Of a stretch of DNA of 64,000 nucleotides, positions 51,874-64,000 are shown piece after piece. Source of the stretch: Fictibacillus fluitans. Lineage in GTDB: Bacteria; Bacillota; Bacilli; Bacillales; Fictibacillaceae. Within the stretch, counting starts at the first letter, position 1; the number at the start of each line of letters is the position of its first letter. Location of the stretch: assembly GCF_030418125.1 (NCBI RefSeq), contig NZ_JAUHTR010000003.1, forward strand, positions 1-64,000, in the 5' to 3' direction. Made by a program: the position numbers and the translations under genes. The notes below the pieces were generated by a model that searched no databases, was not told the origin of the DNA, and saw only the letters and a program-made list of their open reading frames with translations.

Positions 51874-52308
51874 ATGTCACTTGCAGAACAGAAGCGGATT
51901 GGCAAGATTGCCATGCTTTATGTATTGGATGAAACACGGCAGGACAGCGTGGAAGAACTGGGATGGATTCATTGCAGCGGCAAGGTAGGCTCAATGGAAT
52001 CCAATAAAATTGTGGCGGCGATTGAAACAGCTGCCAAGAAGAATGAAGTGATTAACGGCAGCATCTACCGGGAGACTCATGCGCTCTACCATGCGATTAT
52101 GGAAGCGCTTCACGGAGTCACCCGCGGCCAGGTTCAGCTGGGAACCGTTCTTCGCACCGTCGGTTTGCGGTTTACCGTGGTCAGGGGCCAGCCGTATGAG
52201 CAGCCGGAAGAAGGAGAATGGATTGCTGTAGCTTTATATGGAACCATTGGCGCGCCCGTTAAGGGGCTGGAGCATGAAGCCATTGGACTCGGTATTAACC
52301 ACATATAA
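51874..52308 (+). CDS. hutP: Hut operon antiterminator HutP
   Basis: A 144-residue histidine- and Mg2+-dependent RNA-binding protein that prevents termination between hutP and hutH. Sequence such as [48 protein letters not shown] and GLGINHI is typical, and the His cluster that binds Mg2+ is in [16 protein letters not shown]. The ATG at 51874 is the usual start ([14 protein letters not shown]). Its RNA target is directly downstream at 52312-52390. Confidence 0.93.
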   Translation: MSLAEQKRIGKIAMLYVLDETRQDSVEELGWIHCSGKVGSMESNKIVAAIETAAKKNEVINGSIYRETHALYHAIMEALHGVTRGQVQLGTVLRTVGLRFTVVRGQPYEQPEEGEWIAVALYGTIGAPVKGLEHEAIGLGINHI

Positions 52309-52311
52309 CTA

Positions 52312-52335
52312 AAGCCCATAGTGATTAGTGATCAG
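52312..52335 (+). promoter_or_regulatory. HutP-binding NAG array
   Basis: Four NAG triplets follow with exact 4-nt spacers: AAG (52312), TAG (52319), TAG (52326), CAG (52333). NAG triplets with 4-nt spacers are the known HutP recognition pattern. The array begins right after the hutP stop and abuts the terminator. A further AAG-N4-CAG pair lies inside the terminator stem (52348-52357). Confidence 0.85.
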
Positions 52336-52390
52336 GGGGCTGTATTGAAGAAAACAGGTATGCCTGTTTCTTTAAATGCAGCCTCTTTTT
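52335..52390 (+). terminator. HutP-regulated terminator between hutP and hutH
   Basis: A long stem: GGGGGCTGTATT and AAACAGG (52335-52358) pair with CCTGTTT and AATGCAGCCTC (52363-52385) with small bulges, followed by TTTTT. Bound HutP with histidine would disrupt it and let hutHUIG be transcribed. Confidence 0.88.
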
Positions 52391-52429
52391 GTTTGCCATT
52401 CATTAAAGGGAAAAAGGAGCAGAAACGTC

Positions 52430-53962
52430 ATGGTCATATTGACAGGGAATACACTGACACTTGAGGAAACAAAACGAATCATGAAAGACGGTGAACAGGT
52501 TGCTGCCTGTGAAACAAGTATGGAAAGGGTACGCAAGAGCAGGAGTGCCGTTGAACGGATTGTGGATAACGGAGATGTGATATATGGCATCACAACCGGT
52601 TTTGGGAAGCTGAGTGATGTTTATATTGCTCCTGAAGATACAGAAAAGCTGCAAATGAATTTAATCAGAAGCCATGCCTGCGGGGTAGGTGCCCCGTTTC
52701 CCGAAGAAGTCAGCCGCCTCATGTTGGTCCTGCGGGCCAATGCTCTTTTGAAGGGCTACTCCGGTGTTCGCCCTTCTGTAGTTGAAACGCTGATAAAGCT
52801 AGTAAACCATGAAATTCATCCGGTTATCCCCCAGCAGGGATCTCTTGGGGCAAGCGGTGATTTAGCTCCGCTCTCCCACCTGGCTCTCGCATTGATCGGG
52901 GAAGGAGAGGTTTGGCACCGCGGGAGGCGAATTTCCGCAATGGATGCGTTGCTGCAGGAAGAAATTCTCCCGCTAACTCTTACAGCAAAAGAGGGCCTGG
53001 CATTGATCAATGGCACACAGGCCATGACTGCGCAGGGGGTGGCCGCTTATCTGGAGGCGGAACAGCTGGCAAGCCAGGCTGAATCCATTGCGGCGTTAAC
53101 GATGGAAGGATTAACGGCCATTACGGATGCCTTTGACGAGGATATTCATCTCGCCCGTGGGTACAGGGAACAATGTGAAGTTGCACATCGGATCCTGTCT
53201 TATCTTGAAGGCAGCAGGCTGACCACCAGGCAGGGAGAAGCAAGAGTACAGGATGCCTATTCCATCCGTTGTATTCCTCAAGTGCATGGAGCTTCCTGGC
53301 AGGCCCTTGGCTATGTAAAAGAGAAGCTTGAAATTGAAATCAATGCGGCCACAGACAACCCGTTAATTTTTGATGAAGGGCGGAAGGTCATTTCAGGCGG
53401 CAATTTTCACGGCCAGCCTGTTGCACTGGCTATGGATTTTCTCAGTATCGCCATGGCGGAATTTGCCAACATTTCGGAACGGCGCATCGAGCGGATGGTG
53501 AACCCGCAGCTTAGTGACCTGCCGGCCTTCTTGAGCCCCAATCCGGGCCTCGAGTCAGGGGCAATGATTATGCAATATTGTGCGGCTTCTCTTGTTTCTG
53601 AGAATAAAACACTCGCCCATCCTGCCAGTGTTGATTCGATTCCCTCATCGGCCAACCAGGAAGACCATGTCAGCATGGGAACGATCGGAGCGAGGCATGC
53701 CTACCAGATCATCACAAATGTGAGAAGGGTGTTGGCCATCGAATTGATATGTGCACTGCAGGCCGTCCGTTACAAAGGAATTGAACGGATGGCACCTAGA
53801 ACGAGAACGATATATGATCAGGCAAGCTCCATCTGTCCGCCGATTACATCAGACCGTATTTTTTCAAATGATATTGAAAAAATGAACGAATGGCTTAAAC
53901 ACATTCGCTGGGATGGCCTCATTGATATGTCGGGTGAAAACTCAAAAGAAATGCAACGATAA
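52430..53962 (+). CDS. hutH: Histidine ammonia-lyase
   Basis: A 510-residue enzyme converting L-histidine to urocanate and ammonia, the first step of histidine use. The MIO cofactor forms from Ala141-Ser142-Gly143 in [14 protein letters not shown]; the active-site Tyr and Asn motifs YGITTGFG and GNFHGQP are present. ATG 52430 follows AAGGAG; the frame is open further upstream into the terminator without a ribosome site. Confidence 0.96.
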   Translation: MVILTGNTLTLEETKRIMKDGEQVAACETSMERVRKSRSAVERIVDNGDVIYGITTGFGKLSDVYIAPEDTEKLQMNLIRSHACGVGAPFPEEVSRLMLVLRANALLKGYSGVRPSVVETLIKLVNHEIHPVIPQQGSLGASGDLAPLSHLALALIGEGEVWHRGRRISAMDALLQEEILPLTLTAKEGLALINGTQAMTAQGVAAYLEAEQLASQAESIAALTMEGLTAITDAFDEDIHLARGYREQCEVAHRILSYLEGSRLTTRQGEARVQDAYSIRCIPQVHGASWQALGYVKEKLEIEINAATDNPLIFDEGRKVISGGNFHGQPVALAMDFLSIAMAEFANISERRIERMVNPQLSDLPAFLSPNPGLESGAMIMQYCAASLVSENKTLAHPASVDSIPSSANQEDHVSMGTIGARHAYQIITNVRRVLAIELICALQAVRYKGIERMAPRTRTIYDQASSICPPITSDRIFSNDIEKMNEWLKHIRWDGLIDMSGENSKEMQR

Positions 53963-53979
53963 AAAGGAGGAAACTTAAG

Positions 53980-57879
<3,900 letters not shown>

Positions 57880-57893
57880 TTTCTGGATGGTTT

Positions 57894-58916
57894 TTATGAT
57901 TTTTCTTCTTTTTTCAGCATTCGGTTAAGCTTGGACCAGCGGAGCTCGATCAGCGGCTGCGCAAGAGCGATTACCGGCTTGCTGGCCAAGAACATCGTAA
58001 TGATTACCGCGAGAATAAGGAGCATGACATAATAATTGTTGTCCTCAATCGATGAAAACAAATCGGTTGTAAACAAATATTTCAACACAAAACCATGCAG
58101 CAGATAGATATATAACGTCCGTTCTCCAAATTCGGTAAAGAAAAATCTCCGTTTTGGTATGATGGCCAGAAAGCTGAACGTTGACAAAAACATGACCGCA
58201 TACAAGGCGAGACGTATTACTCCGCCATACCATTCATTGTGCCCCAATATATCCGCATAGGAAGAAGAGGAGAGGAGCCAGTCCTTGGCATGATCCGGAA
58301 TAAAGAAATGATAGGCCAAAAACATCAGTACAAGGAAAATACCTGAAGCGATGCGTATTGATGGCTTTAAAATTTGTTTGAAATCCCTTTTGGTCAAATA
58401 GTGTCCCAGAAGAAAGACCGGGAAAAAGACAAAGGTTCGCAGAAGGCTCAGGTACGTACCGATTTCTGTTATGTAGCCAACAGCAATTCCGATGCCGATT
58501 GCCAGGAGCAGCGGGTATTTCATTTTCACAAAGACTTTTAAAAGGACGTTCCAAAATACGAGGCTTAATAGAAACCACAGTGCCCAATGCGGATCGAAAA
58601 AGTTAAGCTTCATTTCACTTTTATTGTATAAATCGTAATAAAAAAATGAATAAATCAACTGGAAGATGATGTATGGGATAAGAATCTTCTTGAAGATTTT
58701 GGAAAGGTATCCATCTTTGAGTACTCCCTTGGTGAAAAATCCGGAGATTAAAATAAATGCCGGCATGTGAAAGGTATAAATGAAATTATAGATAGTGTAT
58801 AGCCAATCACTTTGGCTTTTAATCGGAGAAATAAAGTGTCCGAACACTACCAAAAAAATTAAAATAAAGCGTGCATTGTCAAAATAATAATCTCGTTCCT
58901 TCACTTGGGTTGCCAT
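57894..58916 (-). CDS. Acyltransferase_3-family membrane protein
   Basis: A 340-residue protein with about ten membrane helices. The family start DYYFDNARFILIFLVVFGHF (with the conserved His) and TFHMPAFILISGFF are clear. Members O-acylate sugars or other cell-surface compounds; no extracellular SGNH domain is attached, unlike OatA. The acceptor is unknown. ATG 58916 follows GGAGGAATT. Confidence 0.87.
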   Translation of the reverse strand: MATQVKERDYYFDNARFILIFLVVFGHFISPIKSQSDWLYTIYNFIYTFHMPAFILISGFFTKGVLKDGYLSKIFKKILIPYIIFQLIYSFFYYDLYNKSEMKLNFFDPHWALWFLLSLVFWNVLLKVFVKMKYPLLLAIGIGIAVGYITEIGTYLSLLRTFVFFPVFLLGHYLTKRDFKQILKPSIRIASGIFLVLMFLAYHFFIPDHAKDWLLSSSSYADILGHNEWYGGVIRLALYAVMFLSTFSFLAIIPKRRFFFTEFGERTLYIYLLHGFVLKYLFTTDLFSSIEDNNYYVMLLILAVIITMFLASKPVIALAQPLIELRWSKLNRMLKKEEKS

Positions 58917-59038
58917 AATTCCTCCAACTTCTACAAGACGTGCAAATATAGTTATTCGTTTCTTCTTTAATAGCAGGGTCCGTTTTTTTTGTATCTTCTT
59001 CTATAATTCCCATAAATCACTGGTAATCTAACCTGAAA

Positions 59039-59071
59039 ATAAAAAAAAGTACAAACGGAGGTTTGTACTTT
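59039..59071 (-). terminator. Terminator of the AI-2E-family gene
   Basis: AAAGTACAAAC (59046-59056) pairs with GTTTGTACTTT (59061-59071); on the minus strand it runs into T residues (A-run 59039-59048). Confidence 0.85.
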
Positions 59072-59100
59072 AACCATATCATGCTTTTCTTAAAAAGAGC

Positions 59101-60132
59101 TTAAAAATCAATTTTAATTTTTATGAAGCCTGCACTGCGCAGTGCTTCATAGATGATAACAAGAGCCGGCCCGACGATCAATCCGATGAAACCGAGGAGC
59201 TGGAAGCCAAGATAGAGGCTGATCAGTGCTGCAAGCGCTGAAATTCCAAGGCTGGATCCCAGGATTTTGGGCTCGATAATACGCCGGATAACAGTAAGAA
59301 GAACAAACATGATGATCAAACCGATCGCAAGGAAGTCATCGCCTACAACAAAATTATAGACCGCCCAGGGGACGATAAATGATCCCGTACCCAGTATGGG
59401 AAGGATATCTACAAGAATGATAAACAAAGCAATCAGGACGGCATATTTGACATCCAGGATTAAAAGGCCGATTAATGCAAGCACATAGGTAATGAAGCTT
59501 AAGATCAGCTGGGCGCGGATAAATCCTACCGTTGCTCTGGACAGCTGGGTAAAGACGAGCTCGACCTTTTCCCGGGCAGAGGTAGTAAACAGATTGAGAA
59601 AGTTGGCAAACAGCCGGGGCAAATCGAGTGAAATCAAAAATAAAGCAACCAAATAAATAATAAGGTAGAGAAGCAGCTGAGGTATGGCTGCGGCTACCGA
59701 GATTATTCCATTTGTCAGTTTGGTTGCAAAGTTCCCGGCATAATTCTTAAATCCGTCCAAGGCATTCTGGACAGTCGAAAGGACTTCTGGAGGGAGGGAT
59801 GCATAGAGCTTTTCTACTTTATATAAATCTTTTTCGATCAGGCTGAATACTTTTACAGCATACTTTGGAACCATTGTAAGAAAATCAATGGTCTGAACAA
59901 CCAGTGTTGTTGTCAGCCAGTAGGTGAAAATGCCGAATCCGGCAAGAAATAAGATAAACACAATCGTTACGGACAGCAGCCTTCTAATTTTAAAGTGGTT
60001 TATGCAAAGTTTGATCGCAGGCTCAAGCACCAAAGCGGTCATAAGCGCTAAAATCAATGGAATGCTATAAGGAATAAGAAAAATGGCTGCTGCCAGCAGC
60101 ACAATAATAATAATTACATTCTTTAAACGCAT
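59101..60132 (-). CDS. AI-2E-family membrane transporter
   Basis: A 343-residue membrane protein with about eight hydrophobic segments and the family motifs VDILPILGTGSFIVPWA and EPKILGSSLGISALAALISLYLGFQLLG. Relatives include TqsA, YtvI and Na+/H+ antiporter-like proteins, so the substrate cannot be assigned. ATG 60132 follows AGAGGATGA. Upstream on the minus strand only about 100 bp separate it from the next gene, so they may form one transcript. Confidence 0.85.
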   Translation of the reverse strand: MRLKNVIIIIVLLAAAIFLIPYSIPLILALMTALVLEPAIKLCINHFKIRRLLSVTIVFILFLAGFGIFTYWLTTTLVVQTIDFLTMVPKYAVKVFSLIEKDLYKVEKLYASLPPEVLSTVQNALDGFKNYAGNFATKLTNGIISVAAAIPQLLLYLIIYLVALFLISLDLPRLFANFLNLFTTSAREKVELVFTQLSRATVGFIRAQLILSFITYVLALIGLLILDVKYAVLIALFIILVDILPILGTGSFIVPWAVYNFVVGDDFLAIGLIIMFVLLTVIRRIIEPKILGSSLGISALAALISLYLGFQLLGFIGLIVGPALVIIYEALRSAGFIKIKIDF

Positions 60133-60233
60133 TTCTGGCCATCATCCTCTATGTAAAATAACTATCTCTTATTAAATGATTAACTGGAACGGGTAAAAAG
60201 TCAATCTGTAATGTTGGTAACTTCATGAATTTT

Positions 60234-61046
60234 TCATGTTTTCCTTTGATGCATGGTGACCAAAATTGCATTGAGCTGCCCGCCGAGGATCAGGATCATG
60301 GCGGACAGGTAGAACCAGATCATAAGCGTAAGCAAAGCTCCCAGGTTTCCATAAATCTGACGGTAATCAAACAAAGTCACGTAGTAGGAAAATCCAAGCG
60401 AAATCAGCTGCCATCCAACGGTTGAAAAAAATGCGCCAGGGAGCACATGTTTTAATCTCAGGCGGACATTCGGGGCGATGAGATACAGAGAAACAAACAT
60501 AACCATGAGGATCACAAAGCCCAATGACCAACGGGTCGTGGTCCAGAAATGAAAAGCCGGATGACTGTATCCAAGGTGATTGGCTAAAAAGAGGCCGATT
60601 GAGCTTCCAAAAACGGGAAGCAGCAGGGAGGAAACAATCGCAATTACCAGGCCGATGGTCAAAAGAATTCCCACCAGCAGTTCCCTGATAAACGGCCGGT
60701 TTTCTTCTACATGATAGGCTTGATTGAACACACGGATAATGGCAAGAATGCCGATCGATGACAGCCAGAGTGTGACCACCAGACTGATTGAAAAAATATC
60801 TCCGCGGCTTTGATCCAGAACCGAAATCAAATTATATTCCAGCAGGTTAAATGCCTGAACTGGGGCAAACGGGCGGATGAGCTCCAGTACGGAGGATGAA
60901 GAAATCGGCAGAAAGCCCAGTATGGAGAAAACCAGAAATGAGAATGGAAACAGCGAAACCAAAAAGTAATAAGCCAGTTGTGCCGACAAATCAAACACTT
61001 TATCTTCAAAAAAACGCAATTTCAGTTCTTTCAGAAATACAATCAT
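60234..61046 (-). CDS. YihY/virulence factor BrkB family membrane protein
   Basis: A 270-residue protein with about six membrane helices; SAQLAYYFLVSLFPFSFLVF, GNLGALLTLMIWFYLSAMILILGGQLNA are typical of the YihY/BrkB family (B. subtilis YfkH). Function is not established, despite the old RNase BN name. The start at 61046 follows AAAAGGAG; a longer in-frame form lacks a ribosome site. Confidence 0.86.
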   Translation of the reverse strand: MIVFLKELKLRFFEDKVFDLSAQLAYYFLVSLFPFSFLVFSILGFLPISSSSVLELIRPFAPVQAFNLLEYNLISVLDQSRGDIFSISLVVTLWLSSIGILAIIRVFNQAYHVEENRPFIRELLVGILLTIGLVIAIVSSLLLPVFGSSIGLFLANHLGYSHPAFHFWTTTRWSLGFVILMVMFVSLYLIAPNVRLRLKHVLPGAFFSTVGWQLISLGFSYYVTLFDYRQIYGNLGALLTLMIWFYLSAMILILGGQLNAILVTMHQRKT

Positions 61047-61151
61047 AATAAACTCCTTTTGCCTTGCTAAATCCAGTATTCCCCTTGTTTCTGCAATAGA
61101 GACGTGGAAGCCCAATTTTTTCGCTGCCTAAAAATGAGTGAAACCTTATGG

Positions 61152-61265
61152 GTGACAAACCGTATACTTTAACGTGCCAAAATTCTTAAAAAGCAGGATT
61201 GAGAGGTGAAGGACAAAGTTAGGATTGAGAAATTGACGATGCATGTCACCAGGCTTTTTAAGAAA
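61152..61265 (+). other. Unassigned structured stretch upstream of the TerC gene
   Basis: A perfect 12-bp inverted repeat (61184-61195 with 61254-61265) spans 58 nt. A second pair GGTGACA (61152-61158) with TGTCACC (61245-61251) interlocks with it, so the two helices form a pseudoknot-like or mutually exclusive set. A 10-bp direct repeat AGGATTGAGA occurs at 61196 and 61222. I do not recognise the Mn2+ (yybP-ykoY) riboswitch here. The remaining gap shows no gene. Confidence 0.45.
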
Positions 61266-61348
61266 TGATAGTAAGGAATTTGAAATTATTTTATATGGTT
61301 TTGACATCAAACGGTGTATGAACTGGAAATCAAGGAGGATATTTACTG

Positions 61349-62050
61349 ATGGATTTTTTATCAACTGAATTTCTGTCTGCACTTTTATCCATTGTCATCA
61401 TTGACCTGGTACTTGCAGGCGACAATGCGATTGTTATAGGGCTTGCAGCGAGAAACCTTAAGAAAGAACAGCAAAAAAAGGTTATTATCTGGGGGACAGT
61501 AGGAGCTATCGTCATCCGTGCAGTCGCAACGATGGCTGTTGTCTGGCTGCTTAAAGTACCTGGCCTGCTGCTGGCAGGGGGCCTGATTCTGATCTATATT
61601 GCCTATAAGCTTATGGTGGAGGAGAAAGACCATGACATTAAGGCACAGAATAGTATTTGGGGAGCAATCCGGACCATTATTATCGCCGATGCGGTGATGG
61701 GTCTTGATAATGTGCTGGCTGTGGCTGGAGCAGCTCATGGAGACTTTTTGCTCGTTATTCTTGGATTATTGATTTCTGTTCCTATCGTTGTTTGGGGCAG
61801 TACACTTTTCTTGAAACTGATCGACAAGTTTCCGTTCATTATTACCATCGGGGCTGCCATTCTCGCCTGGACAGCTGCAAAAATGATCGTCGGCGAGCCG
61901 TTTATGAAGGAGTATTTCAGCAATCCGTTCATTAAGTACGGTTTTGAGATCATTGTCATTGCTGCCGTCGTCCTGATTGGCTTGATGAAGAAACGTTCAA
62001 ACAAAGGGAACACAACAAAGCCTGCCGAACATCCTGAGAGTGGTGTCTAA
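61349..62050 (+). CDS. TerC-family membrane protein (YjbE/YkoY-like)
   Basis: A 233-residue protein with about seven membrane helices and the two TerC motifs: VIIDLVLAGDNAIVIGLAAR near residue 16 and IIIADAVMGLDNVLAVAGAAHGD near 111, whose Asp residues likely bind metal. Relatives in Bacillus export Mn2+ to metallate secreted proteins. ATG 61349 follows AAGGAGG. Metal specificity is inferred from the family. Confidence 0.88.
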   Translation: MDFLSTEFLSALLSIVIIDLVLAGDNAIVIGLAARNLKKEQQKKVIIWGTVGAIVIRAVATMAVVWLLKVPGLLLAGGLILIYIAYKLMVEEKDHDIKAQNSIWGAIRTIIIADAVMGLDNVLAVAGAAHGDFLLVILGLLISVPIVVWGSTLFLKLIDKFPFIITIGAAILAWTAAKMIVGEPFMKEYFSNPFIKYGFEIIVIAAVVLIGLMKKRSNKGNTTKPAEHPESGV

Positions 62051-62052
62051 AA

Positions 62053-62096
62053 TAAAAAAAGCTGAAGCAGATATTTCTCTGCTTCAGCTTTTTTAT
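62053..62096. terminator. Bidirectional terminator between the TerC gene and the ABC-2 permease
   Basis: A long stem (62053-62071 with 62078-62096, core GCTGAAGCAGA/TCTGCTTCAGC) with A/T-runs on both sides. Confidence 0.92.
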
Positions 62097-63077
62097 TTAG
62101 TACACATCTTTTTTTGTAAACACTGTAAAGGAAACAACAAGTCCAGCTATTGCCCAGACTAAAAGGACGATGAGTGAAAAGCCAAGGGACATTCCTTCTA
62201 TTGGTGTGGCCATTCCACTGATGTAATCGGTCAGGCTGAGGTTAACCATAAACAAATATTTCGCACTTTCCCAAGACGATACCATGTTGGAAAGAATCGC
62301 TCCGGCGATAAGTGCGGCCAGCATGATTCCCATGACAGCCGCGGTGCTTCTGAGCAAAACGGAAAGCATGAAGGTCAATGTTCCGACAACCAGGCATACA
62401 AACCAGACTAAACCAAACTCCATAAGAATGTACTGCCATTGCGGTATGAGATGAACATTGTTTGTAACTAATTCCTCTCCGCTTGTGCTAAAACCGGTGA
62501 GGAGCGGCATGCCCCATCCGCCATAACCGAACACTACGCCGGATATGCCATAGGATAACACCGCGGATGCTGTCACAATAAAAGAGACGGATAGAATCAA
62601 AGCTAAATATTTACTCAATAAAATCCGCCATCGTTTGACTGGACGGGTAAGCAGAAGCTTGATGGTTCCTCCACTCGCTTCAGAAGAAACGAGATCTGCA
62701 GCGACAACCATAACGAGCAGTGGAAGCAGCAAATCAATGGAGTTTTCGACAAACACTCTCATGAAGGTGGGAGCACCGGGAGCCTGCGGGTTGATATTGT
62801 GGTCCAGGTAGTATTGCTGCTGAGCCAGACGGATTTTCAGATATTTTCTCCAGTCATCCTGCATCCTGCTTGAGCTCAGCCGATTTTGTGTATCCACAAT
62901 TTCCTGCTGGAGCTGTGTTCTCCAATCCACGTTCCCCAATTTTTCGCGGGTTGTTTTTACTTCCTGATACTGTGCATACGTAAAAAGAGGAACAAGGGCG
63001 GCGATGATAAGGATAATAACGAACAAACGCCTTTTTCTGAATAGCTTAAGCAATTCATTATGAACAAGTTTATTCAA
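62097..63077 (-). CDS. ABC-2-type transporter permease
   Basis: A 326-residue permease. One helix at the N-terminus is followed by an extracytoplasmic, charged loop (about residues 40-105) and then five or so helices after PLLVMVVAADLVSSEASGGTIKLLLTRPVKRW, the coupling region of this family. TTG start at 63077 is set by GGAGG 8 nt before it. It overlaps the ATPase gene by 8 nt. The exported substrate is unknown; related B. subtilis pairs (YhcHI-type, BcrAB-type) export peptides or antibiotics. Confidence 0.88.
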   Translation of the reverse strand: MNKLVHNELLKLFRKRRLFVIILIIAALVPLFTYAQYQEVKTTREKLGNVDWRTQLQQEIVDTQNRLSSSRMQDDWRKYLKIRLAQQQYYLDHNINPQAPGAPTFMRVFVENSIDLLLPLLVMVVAADLVSSEASGGTIKLLLTRPVKRWRILLSKYLALILSVSFIVTASAVLSYGISGVVFGYGGWGMPLLTGFSTSGEELVTNNVHLIPQWQYILMEFGLVWFVCLVVGTLTFMLSVLLRSTAAVMGIMLAALIAGAILSNMVSSWESAKYLFMVNLSLTDYISGMATPIEGMSLGFSLIVLLVWAIAGLVVSFTVFTKKDVY

Positions 63078-63981
63078 TATGCTCGCCTCCTGTCAGTTCC
63101 AGGAAAAGATCTTCGAGGGCAGGCAGCTTTGTCCGCATCTCTTTCACTTCCACTCCTGCAGTAACGAGCATTCGATTCCAATTCCCGATTTGGCTTTCAT
63201 CATATAAGGTAATAAGAAATTCTTCTGAACGTGTAACATTTGTGACTTCCCTGAGCAGGGACTCTGCTTTTTCCTGCGGTTCGGCCTTCCACACCACCCG
63301 TTCTTGTTCTGCCAGCAAGGCATGAACAGAATCTACACGGATGATGCTTCCCTTGGAAATAATGGCGACCCGGTCGCACATGAGCTGGATCTCACTAAGT
63401 AAATGGGAAGAAACCATGACACATAACTTCTCTTTTTCAGCGAGGAATCGAATGAACTCCCTCATTTCACGGATCCCCGCCGGATCGAGTCCGTTGGTAG
63501 GTTCATCAAGGATCAGCAACTTGGGATTGCCAAGCAAGGCCTGGGCGATTCCAAGCCTCTGCCTCATACCCAGGGAGTAGGTTCCCACTCTGTCATGAAT
63601 ACGGTTACCCATATCCACAAGATCGACCACTTCATAAAGACGCTTAAGCGGAATGGAAGAATCCATCCGGGCGAAATGCTCAAGGTTTTCCCAGCCGGTC
63701 AAATAAGGATACAGCTCAGGATTTTCCACGATACAGCCCAAGTCTTTCATCGCATCGCCAAAGTGGGTCTGAATGTTTTTACCTCCAATCAAGACAGTGC
63801 CGGAAGAGGGTTTAATCAAACCGACAATCATACGGATAGTTGTCGTTTTTCCGGCACCGTTTGGACCTAAAAACCCAAAAACTTCACCAGGATACAGGTC
63901 AAAGGATATGCCTTTAATGATGTCTTTTTTACCGATTGTCTTACGAAGGTTTTTTACGGATAGAGCAGGGGATTGGCTCAT
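63070..63981 (-). CDS. ABC-2-type transporter ATP-binding protein
   Basis: A 303-residue ATPase. Walker A GPNGAGKTT near residue 40, the signature YSLGMRQRLG near 136, Walker B LLILDEPTNGLDPAG and H-loop SSHLLSE are intact; the C-terminal 80 residues form the extension typical of CcmA/BcrA-like proteins. ATG 63981 follows GGAGG. Partner of the next minus-strand permease. Its promoter lies at or beyond the right edge. Confidence 0.9.
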   Translation of the reverse strand: MSQSPALSVKNLRKTIGKKDIIKGISFDLYPGEVFGFLGPNGAGKTTTIRMIVGLIKPSSGTVLIGGKNIQTHFGDAMKDLGCIVENPELYPYLTGWENLEHFARMDSSIPLKRLYEVVDLVDMGNRIHDRVGTYSLGMRQRLGIAQALLGNPKLLILDEPTNGLDPAGIREMREFIRFLAEKEKLCVMVSSHLLSEIQLMCDRVAIISKGSIIRVDSVHALLAEQERVVWKAEPQEKAESLLREVTNVTRSEEFLITLYDESQIGNWNRMLVTAGVEVKEMRTKLPALEDLFLELTGGEHIE

Positions 63982-64000
63982 TTCTGGTCCTCCTCGCTAA

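Noticed and set aside
61116-61348. Mn2+ riboswitch (yybP-ykoY) before the TerC gene.
   Set aside because: The conserved internal-loop elements of that class were not found; only unassigned inverted repeats are present.

Overview
The window is chromosome of an aerobic, low-to-mid GC, Gram-positive, spore-former-type bacterium of the family Bacillaceae. The signs are strong AGGAGG ribosome sites, frequent GTG/TTG starts, many bidirectional hairpin terminators, lipoprotein and Sec signals of Bacillus type, a ydaO-type c-di-AMP riboswitch in front of ktrAB, a HutP-controlled hut operon, CcpA (cre) and CodY boxes, and gene pairs known from Bacillus subtilis (yhfI-lplJ, azlCD). The genus cannot be fixed from the sequence alone. 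No rRNA, tRNA, phage, insertion sequence or CRISPR array was seen.

Layout. 1-5750: an amino-acid ABC ATPase divergent from a LacI-regulated sugar ABC importer. 5760-8040: yhfI and lplJ, flanked by two copies of a dispersed intergenic repeat. 8178-19658: a phenylacetate cluster (paaK, paaABCD, an EthD-family gene, paaF, paaG, paaH, paaJ, an extra crotonase, paaX, paaY, a FabK/nitronate-monooxygenase-like flavoprotein). 19795-24213: a TrpXYZ-type ABC importer and a Na+-coupled amino-acid symporter. 24464-30845: a hotdog thioesterase, then a phenylalanine dehydrogenase followed by a four-gene 2-oxoacid dehydrogenase complex (E1 alpha, E1 beta, E2, E3). 30925-37823: azlCD with its regulator, two HAD phosphatases, secreted GlpQ, a YetF-like protein and an M48 protease. 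38076-46505: ECF sigma/anti-sigma/thioredoxin-like unit, a PAS histidine kinase, a CAP-domain protein, a MarR regulator and cardiolipin synthase. 46593-49688: uppP and riboswitch-controlled ktrAB. 49723-57879: an APC permease, an unknown gene and hutPHUIG. 57894-63981: acyltransferase, AI-2E-type permease, YihY/BrkB protein, TerC protein and a two-gene ABC-2 exporter.

How it fits together. The central point is that 8178-30845 reads as one connected route. Phenylalanine is oxidised to phenylpyruvate by phenylalanine dehydrogenase, oxidatively decarboxylated to phenylacetyl-CoA by the adjacent dehydrogenase complex, and then broken down by the Paa epoxidase and beta-oxidation-like enzymes. PaaK brings in free phenylacetate, and two thioesterase-type proteins (PaaY and the hotdog protein) could rescue CoA. 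The transporters between the two halves may feed it. PaaE and PaaZ are not in the window. A cre box before phenylalanine dehydrogenase, a PaaX repressor and a palindrome on the paaA -10 box suggest carbon-catabolite and pathway-specific control. With hutPHUIG and the CodY box, the region is devoted largely to use of amino acids as carbon and nitrogen sources.
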